Part shown: in pieces, positions 4,942-9,835 of the stretch
Position numbering within the stretch: the stretch's first letter is position 1
Layout of the letters: each line of letters starts with the position of its first letter
Source of the DNA: RUG14130 sp045598325
GTDB taxonomy: Bacteria > Bacillota > Clostridia > Christensenellales > Aristaeellaceae
Assembly: GCA_045598325.1 (NCBI GenBank)
Contig: JAZLLT010000043.1
Coordinates: 1 to 9,835, forward strand
Length of the DNA: 9,835 nt
Reading direction: 5' to 3'
Notes under the pieces: generated by a model
Told to the model about the DNA's origin: nothing
The model's database searches: none
The model's input: only the letters and a program-made list of their open reading frames with translations
Made by a program: the position numbers and the translations under genes

Positions 4942-6048
4942 TTGGCTACGACTTCCACCGCTAAAAAAGTCAAAAAGAAAAACCGCCGCAGGGTGCGCAA
5001 CATTATTTACTCCGTTCTGGTCGCCCTCGTCGTGTTCCTTTTGCTCCGCTATATCGTCGTGCGCCCCACCGGTGAGACCAGCGTGGTCGAAAACGGTGTA
5101 GGCACCCTCTTTACACCCGTTCAGAAGGTCTTCTCCACCGTGACCGGCTTCGTTAAGAGCTGGTTCGGAACCGGCACCTCCGAAAAGGAAGCCGACATCG
5201 AAACGCAGCTGGAAGAACTGCAGATGGAAAACGAGCGTCTGCGGATCGAAATGAATTCGCTTGATGAGGTGCAGGCGCGCAACAAAGAACTGGAGACCCT
5301 GCTAGGTGCCCGGGAAGACTACGAGGCGCTGTCCCCCGTCTACGCGAAAGTCATCGCGAAGGACACCGGCATGTGGTTTGAGACCTTCACCATCAACAAA
5401 GGTCAGAACGACGGTATCTCGCCCAACATGGCAGTCGTCAACGCGGACGGACTCATCGGGCGTGTGAACGCCGTGGGTCTCAACTTCGCGACCGTCATTT
5501 CCATCATTGATTCCCGCTCCTCCGTCGCTTCTCTGGTCAGCCGCACCCGTGACAATGGCATGCTGCAGGGACAGACGGAGACCGACGCGGACGGCACCGA
5601 ATGCCGCATGTACTACATCGCCAACCTCGCCAACATCAAAGTGGGTGACAGCGTGTACACCTCCGGCCTCGACTCCCGCTTCCCCAAGGGCATCTATATC
5701 GGAACCATCACCGCCGTGAGCCGTTCCGCCACTTCCAGCGACAAGTATGCCGTGGTGCAGCCCGGCGTCAACTTCAGTTCCGTCGAGGATGTGTTCGTCC
5801 TGCGTGAACTGGTGCAGACCGTCGATTCCCTGCCCGTGGTGGTGACCCCCACGCCCATCCCCATCGTCACGCCCGCGCCCACCGCGACAGTCGGCATCTA
5901 TAACTATGTGACACCCTCCGTGGTGAACGACGACGAGATCTATCTGTATCCCACGGCGACGCCCGATCCCAATGTGACGCCCACGCCCACGCCGACTCCC
6001 AGACCCACCAAGCCCAATCCCGAAGCCGCATGGCTCAACGATAAATAA
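4942..6048 (+). CDS. mreC: Rod shape-determining protein MreC with Pro/Thr-rich tail
   Basis: MreC is the extracytoplasmic scaffold that links MreB and MreD to the PBPs and activates the elongation transpeptidase. The 368-residue product has a basic N-terminus (KKVKKKNRRR), one membrane helix (about 20-40, IIYSVLVALVVFLLL), a coiled coil (about 82-122) and the beta-rich MreC domain (about 130-290) with INKGQNDGISPNMAVV, GLIGRV and SGLDSRFPKGIYIGTI. After residue 298 comes a low-complexity tail with PTPIP, TPAPTAT and TPTPTPTPRPTKP, ending in EAAWLNDK. The usual family length is about 280-300, so the tail adds roughly 70 residues on the outer face; it could reach through or bind the wall. Translation begins at TTG. 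It sits 17 nt after mreB and 7 nt before mreD, consistent with one operon. Confidence 0.95.
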   Translation: MATTSTAKKVKKKNRRRVRNIIYSVLVALVVFLLLRYIVVRPTGETSVVENGVGTLFTPVQKVFSTVTGFVKSWFGTGTSEKEADIETQLEELQMENERLRIEMNSLDEVQARNKELETLLGAREDYEALSPVYAKVIAKDTGMWFETFTINKGQNDGISPNMAVVNADGLIGRVNAVGLNFATVISIIDSRSSVASLVSRTRDNGMLQGQTETDADGTECRMYYIANLANIKVGDSVYTSGLDSRFPKGIYIGTITAVSRSATSSDKYAVVQPGVNFSSVEDVFVLRELVQTVDSLPVVVTPTPIPIVTPAPTATVGIYNYVTPSVVNDDEIYLYPTATPDPNVTPTPTPTPRPTKPNPEAAWLNDK

Positions 6049-6055
6049 GGTACTT

Positions 6056-6553
6056 ATGCGCACAAGAAGAAGGATATTCTGCATCATCTTTGCCCTGATC
6101 GGGCTCCTGCTGGACAGTTCCGTACTGCCCTTCACGGGGCTCAACATGAGTTATGTGCCCAGAGTCTGCGCGGTGAACATCATCATCATCGGCATCATTT
6201 TGGGTGCGACCCAGGGCATCATCTACGGCGCCGCAAGCGGCATCCTGCTGGATTTCACCGTGTATCAGCCCGCGGGACTGGTAGCTGTCCTGTACACCGT
6301 GCTGGGTCTTGCCTCCGGCTTCATCTCTCACAGAGTGAAGCCCATGCTGGTAACGGTGGTGCCCACGCTCATCTGCCTGTTCCTTGGTGAACTGGTCATG
6401 CTGGCGTTTTACTATTTCACCTCCGGCGTGTTCCCCGTATCGCATCTGCTGCCCGCCCTTGCCCGCATCGGCATCGGCTTCGCTCTGGTGCAGATCCTCT
6501 ACATTCCCTGCCTGCGCATCCTGAAGCCTTCTCACATCGGCAAGACACGCTGA
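6056..6553 (+). CDS. mreD: Rod shape-determining protein MreD
   Basis: MreD is the integral-membrane member of the Rod complex and works with MreC. The 165-residue protein is almost wholly hydrophobic, with about five or six membrane helices (roughly 6-24, 38-58, 60-92 in two parts, 97-121, 132-153). The segment GILLDFTVYQPAGLVAVLYTVLG (62-84, shown here only by its ends GILLDF and YTVLG) matches the family's GLLLDxxxxxPLG signature. Charges flank the membrane parts: RTRRR at the start and KPSHIGKTR at the end. The ATG lies 5 nt after a short AAGG site overlapping the mreC stop. Sequence conservation in MreD is low, so the order mreB-mreC-mreD-PBP is as important for the call as the motif. 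Confidence 0.92.
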   Translation: MRTRRRIFCIIFALIGLLLDSSVLPFTGLNMSYVPRVCAVNIIIIGIILGATQGIIYGAASGILLDFTVYQPAGLVAVLYTVLGLASGFISHRVKPMLVTVVPTLICLFLGELVMLAFYYFTSGVFPVSHLLPALARIGIGFALVQILYIPCLRILKPSHIGKTR

Positions 6554-6575
6554 TCAATCAGACCCGAGGTTCAAA

Positions 6576-9128
6576 ATGAACGATAACCGAAACGCTAAAA
6601 ACAAAGACCGCTACCTCATCATCTGCGGGGTCCTGGCGGCTTTCATCATCGCCATCATCGGCAGACTGTATTATCTGCAGGTTGTCAAGGGTGACGAATA
6701 TCTGGAAACCGCGCAGAGCAAGTCCACAAAGACTATTTCGCTGTACGGCATGCGCGGCACCATCTACGACGCGGACATGATCCCCATCGCCTACGACCAG
6801 CGCTCCTATAATATTCAGTTCTTCCGCGACGCTTCCAAGACAAGCGATGCTGACCGCGCCGCCTATACGGATTCCATCCTGAAGACCATCCTGCTCATCG
6901 AAAGCAACGGCAAGACCACGCTGGACCCCGAAACGGAGTTCTGGCTTCACAAAAACGACTACGGCCAGTGGGAATGGAACCTGCGCACCGCGTCCGAGAC
7001 CGTCGCGGAGACCCGCGAAAGCCAGTGGCGCGGCAACTTCATGCTGCAGAACAAAACAAAGTATCCCGTCGACAAACTGTTCGATACCCTGTGCGTCAAT
7101 TACTCCCTGCCGAGTGATGAAGCCATGTGGAAGAATTACGGCATCCCCGCGGAAAGATGCGAGGAATACCGTCTGAAGATCCTCGCCATCTGGCAGGCCT
7201 CACGCATGAACAACTACAACTCGACGCCCGTGACCATCGCCTACGATGTCGGTTTTGAAACCGTCGCCGAGATCGAGGTCCGTTCTCTGGAACTGGACGG
7301 CATGTCCGTGGAAGAAAGTTCCACCCGCGTCTATCCCTTCGATTCCACTGCCTGCCATGTCATCGGCTATGTAAGCCGCATCACCACCTCCTCCGCTCTG
7401 GATACCTACCGTTCCCAGGGCTACCCAACCGACGCGTTTGTTGGCGCGACGGGGCTGGAATATTCCATGGAAGACCAGCTCTCCCCCTTCCTCGAGTACC
7501 GTCAGGGCAAGAAGGAAGTGGAAATCAACACCCGCGGCGCGGTCGTGCGCCAACTTTCCTACGAGGCGCCCACCGACGGCAACAGCATCGTGACCACTAT
7601 CAGCACCTCTCTGCAGGCGGTCATGGAGCAGGCCCTCGCGGATGTCATCGAAGACATTTACGACAAGCAGTACGACATCCTCATGGCGCAGAACGATGAG
7701 GGCGTCCGCTGGAACGCCAACAACGCCGCGACCCTCGCTTTCTACGCGGAGAACGGCTACGAGGTCTCCCTTGCCCAGACCGGCGCCATGGTCGCCATGG
7801 ATCCCAATTCCGGAAAAGTTTTGGGCATGTGTTCCTACCCGCCTTTCGATCTGTCCATCTTTGAAGGCACCACGGTCGATCCCGGCGGATGGAGCGTCAT
7901 CGCCTCCGATGTCCGCAACCCCATGTTCAACCGCGCCATTTCCGCAAAGGATACCCCCGGTTCCATTTTCAAACTGGTCACCTCGCTGGGCGGTCTTTCC
8001 GAAGGCGCCATCACGCTGACCGAGCGCATCTCCGATGGCGGCGAGTTCTACCGCGAAGGTACCGATACTTCCTATCATCCCCGCTGCTGGATCGGCGAGC
8101 GCAAGCGCTATCAGCACGCCAACCAGACCATCGTCGAAGCCATCAAGAACTCCTGTAACTATTTCTTCTATGAGGTCGGCTACCGCCTCGGCAGCGCGAA
8201 CCTGACCAAGTGGGCGGCTGCGCTGGGTCTCACCACCAAGACCAACATCGAACTGCCCAGCGAGTCCACTTCCTTCGTCGGCAACCAGTCGCTTCTGTAC
8301 GACCCGGACCGCTCGGTGGAAGACCAGTACACCTACAAACCGCAGATTGCCGCCGCGATGATCAAGAAACTGCTCCAGCAGGTGGCAGCGGACCGCGGCA
8401 CCGAGTACGATCAGGATTTCCTCGATGAGATCGCCACGAAACTGCTGAACATCGTCATCACCTACGACACCAAGTCCGACTGGCTGCCCGCCATCCGCGA
8501 GGTGCTGCTGTACGATGTGAAACTGCCCGCCAACTACATTTCCTCCCACTACATGGTCAACACCATCAACACCTACCTGAACGACCTTAAGTGGACGCCT
8601 TCCGAGACCATCATGGTGGGCATCGGACAGTCCATCACCCAGGTCACCCCTATCGCCGTCGCCCGCTATGTATCCGCCATTGCCAATTACGGCACGGTCT
8701 ACGATGCGCAGATCATCGACAAGGTCATCGACAGCGAAGGCAATGTGGTGCTGGACAAGCAGCCCGTCATCGCCAACCAGATCGTCACCAGCAAGGCTTA
8801 CTTCGACGCCATCCACAAGGGAATGGAAGAGGTTACCGCCACGGAGAACGACGGTACCGCTGCAGAACAGTTCGCAAGCGCGCGATACAAGATCGCCGCT
8901 AAAACAGGTACATCCCAGCGTACCGATCTGGACCTTGAAAACAACGCGTGGCTCGTGACCTACGCGCCTGTGGACGATCCCAAGATTGTAGTCGTGGTCT
9001 ACATCCAGAACGGATACGCGGGAGCATATTCCTCCCAGGCGGCCATCACCACCATCGAATATTATCTGGATTCTCTGGGCTATACGGAAACCAACACCAT
9101 CTGCCTCGACAACTCGCTGGCGGATTGA
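6576..9128 (+). CDS. mrdA: Class B penicillin-binding protein, PBP2/MrdA type (elongation transpeptidase)
   Basis: This enzyme cross-links peptidoglycan during side-wall growth and pairs with a RodA-type glycosyltransferase. The 850-residue product has a short cytoplasmic start, one membrane helix (about 13-30), a pedestal/dimerisation region (about 50-335, with GMRGTIYDAD at 58-67 and GATGLEYSMEDQL at 290-302) and a transpeptidase domain (about 395-835). All three catalytic motifs are intact: S463-I-F-K466 (nucleophile S463), S526-C-N528 and K776-T-G-T779. IGQSITQVTPI (683-693) fits the family. It is longer than the usual 600-700 residues, mainly through an enlarged pedestal and about 80 extra, helix-rich residues between IELPSE (558-563) and WTPSET (673-678). 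Long forms are common in Clostridia. GAGGT lies 5 nt before the ATG. No PASTA domain is present, which argues against a sporulation SpoVD type. It is 22 nt after mreD and 11 nt before minD. Confidence 0.94.
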   Translation: MNDNRNAKNKDRYLIICGVLAAFIIAIIGRLYYLQVVKGDEYLETAQSKSTKTISLYGMRGTIYDADMIPIAYDQRSYNIQFFRDASKTSDADRAAYTDSILKTILLIESNGKTTLDPETEFWLHKNDYGQWEWNLRTASETVAETRESQWRGNFMLQNKTKYPVDKLFDTLCVNYSLPSDEAMWKNYGIPAERCEEYRLKILAIWQASRMNNYNSTPVTIAYDVGFETVAEIEVRSLELDGMSVEESSTRVYPFDSTACHVIGYVSRITTSSALDTYRSQGYPTDAFVGATGLEYSMEDQLSPFLEYRQGKKEVEINTRGAVVRQLSYEAPTDGNSIVTTISTSLQAVMEQALADVIEDIYDKQYDILMAQNDEGVRWNANNAATLAFYAENGYEVSLAQTGAMVAMDPNSGKVLGMCSYPPFDLSIFEGTTVDPGGWSVIASDVRNPMFNRAISAKDTPGSIFKLVTSLGGLSEGAITLTERISDGGEFYREGTDTSYHPRCWIGERKRYQHANQTIVEAIKNSCNYFFYEVGYRLGSANLTKWAAALGLTTKTNIELPSESTSFVGNQSLLYDPDRSVEDQYTYKPQIAAAMIKKLLQQVAADRGTEYDQDFLDEIATKLLNIVITYDTKSDWLPAIREVLLYDVKLPANYISSHYMVNTINTYLNDLKWTPSETIMVGIGQSITQVTPIAVARYVSAIANYGTVYDAQIIDKVIDSEGNVVLDKQPVIANQIVTSKAYFDAIHKGMEEVTATENDGTAAEQFASARYKIAAKTGTSQRTDLDLENNAWLVTYAPVDDPKIVVVVYIQNGYAGAYSSQAAITTIEYYLDSLGYTETNTICLDNSLAD

Positions 9129-9139
9129 AAGGAGCGGCA

Positions 9140-9835
9140 ATGGGACAGATCATTGTGGTCACCTCCGGTAAGGGCGGCGTGGGTAAATCCACGATCTCCG
9201 CAAACCTTGCCTGCGGGCTCGCATTCGGCGGGCGCAAAGTGCTGCTCATCGACATGGATACCGGTCTGAGATCTCTGGATCTCATGCTCGGCATGGAAAA
9301 CGAACTGGTGTTCGATATGACGGATGTGCTGGACGGCATCTGCACGGTGGAGCAGGCGATGTTCTCCGTGCGCGAGCGGGAAGGGCTGTATCTTATGCCC
9401 GCGTCGCAGTCTCTGGGTTCCAGCGCGCTCACGCCCGGCGATATCAAGAGCCTGCTTTCCACCCTGCGGGAACAGTTCGATTTCATCGTCATCGACTGCC
9501 CCGCCGGCATCGAGCGCGGCTTCCGCAACGCGGTATCCGCGGCAGAGACGGCGGTGCTCGTCATCACACCCGATTACATTTCTCTGCGCAGCGCCGAGCG
9601 CACTTTCCAACTGCTGACTGGCGAAGGCGTGCAGGATATCCGCCTCGTCATCAACCGCGTGGGTACCCATCCCCCGGTCTCCACGGACGAATGCATCCGC
9701 CAGTTGGAACTGCCCGTACTGGGCTTCATTCCCGAAGATCCGAAAGTCGCCCGCTGTACCGCCGCGGGCAGTGCCGCCATCGACTATGAATGTCCCGCGC
9801 GCGATGCCTTCGAACGCGTCGTGCGCCGCATCCTC
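9140..9835 (+). CDS. minD: Septum site-determining ATPase MinD (3' end cut by window)
   Basis: MinD is a membrane-associated ATPase that recruits the FtsZ inhibitor MinC and so keeps division at midcell. The 232 residues visible start MGQIIVVTSGKGGVGKST, a deviant Walker A with signature lysine K11 and K16. They continue with IDMDTGLRSLDLMLG (37-51, switch I with D38 and D40) and Walker B/switch II VIDCPAGIERGF (117-128). GFIPEDPKV near 195-203 and RRIL at the edge match the family's last part. GLRSLD and PAGIE distinguish it from ParA/Soj proteins. The segment after INRVG (171-175) is shorter than usual, lacking the MVKRGDM-like stretch. About 20 more residues with the membrane-targeting helix should follow. 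AAGGAG lies 5 nt before the ATG. The gene directly follows PBP2; minC, usually just upstream, is not there. Confidence 0.95.
   Translation, partial: MGQIIVVTSGKGGVGKSTISANLACGLAFGGRKVLLIDMDTGLRSLDLMLGMENELVFDMTDVLDGICTVEQAMFSVREREGLYLMPASQSLGSSALTPGDIKSLLSTLREQFDFIVIDCPAGIERGFRNAVSAAETAVLVITPDYISLRSAERTFQLLTGEGVQDIRLVINRVGTHPPVSTDECIRQLELPVLGFIPEDPKVARCTAAGSAAIDYECPARDAFERVVRRIL

Noticed and set aside
5974..6015. The cccacgcccacgccgac tract in mreC as a CRISPR-like or tandem DNA repeat
   Set aside because: It is short, irregular and in frame, encoding Thr-Pro repeats; there are no spacers.
5302..6147. A 281-codon minus-strand open frame opposite mreC
   Set aside because: Its Gly/His/Arg-rich translation mirrors the mreC coding strand and it has no recognisable motif.
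7200..9140. A 646-codon open frame on the minus strand opposite PBP2
   Set aside because: It is antisense to a clearly functional PBP2 with all catalytic motifs. Its Gly/Asp/Val/His-rich low-complexity translation is what the codon pattern of a GC-rich gene gives on the opposite strand, and no family is recognisable.

Overview
The window looks like a chromosomal housekeeping segment of a Gram-positive bacterium, most likely a fairly GC-rich member of the Clostridia. The evidence is the maf-mreB-mreC-mreD-PBP2-minD gene order, a Prp protease gene between rplU and rpmA, an L27 with the Firmicutes-type cleavable N-terminus, AGGAGG-type ribosome binding sites and consensus sigma-A promoters. The species cannot be named from the sequence. 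I see no phage, transposon, CRISPR array, toxin-antitoxin pair or defence system.

Layout. At the left edge (1-90) a near-consensus promoter fires leftward out of the window; the sequence after it resembles the leader of a ribosomal RNA operon. Positions 301-2012 hold two overlapping leftward genes: a TIM-barrel sugar phosphate isomerase/epimerase-like protein and a QueG-like double [4Fe-4S] protein. Positions 2031-3167 hold the leftward rplU-prp-rpmA operon with its promoter, a structured leader (candidate L21 leader) and an intrinsic terminator. From 3243 a divergent promoter drives a rightward, tightly packed operon: maf, mreB, mreC, mreD, a large class B PBP (PBP2/MrdA type) and minD, which is cut by the window end. 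Gaps between these genes are only 7-22 nt.

How the genes fit together. MreB, MreC, MreD and the transpeptidase form the core of the elongation machinery (Rod complex) that places peptidoglycan synthesis along the cell side wall, and MinD positions the division site. Maf is a nucleotide pyrophosphatase that sits upstream of mre genes in many Firmicutes. The L21-Prp-L27 genes supply two 50S proteins and the protease that trims L27. Bacillus subtilis has the same genes in one neighbourhood, but there rplU-ysxB-rpmA is co-oriented with mre/min; here the two blocks are divergent.

Most notable. The MreB encoded here keeps the overall fold signature but has lost residues regarded as essential for ATP hydrolysis: the catalytic Glu of the IEEP motif is Ala, and the phosphate-2 motif DIGGGT reads SVGAAT. 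It looks like a natural ATPase-defective MreB. Other points are the lack of minC and radC at their usual places, a Pro/Thr-rich tail on MreC, an insertion in the PBP2 transpeptidase domain, and a QueG-like protein without the usual catalytic Asp segment. No completely new system is evident.
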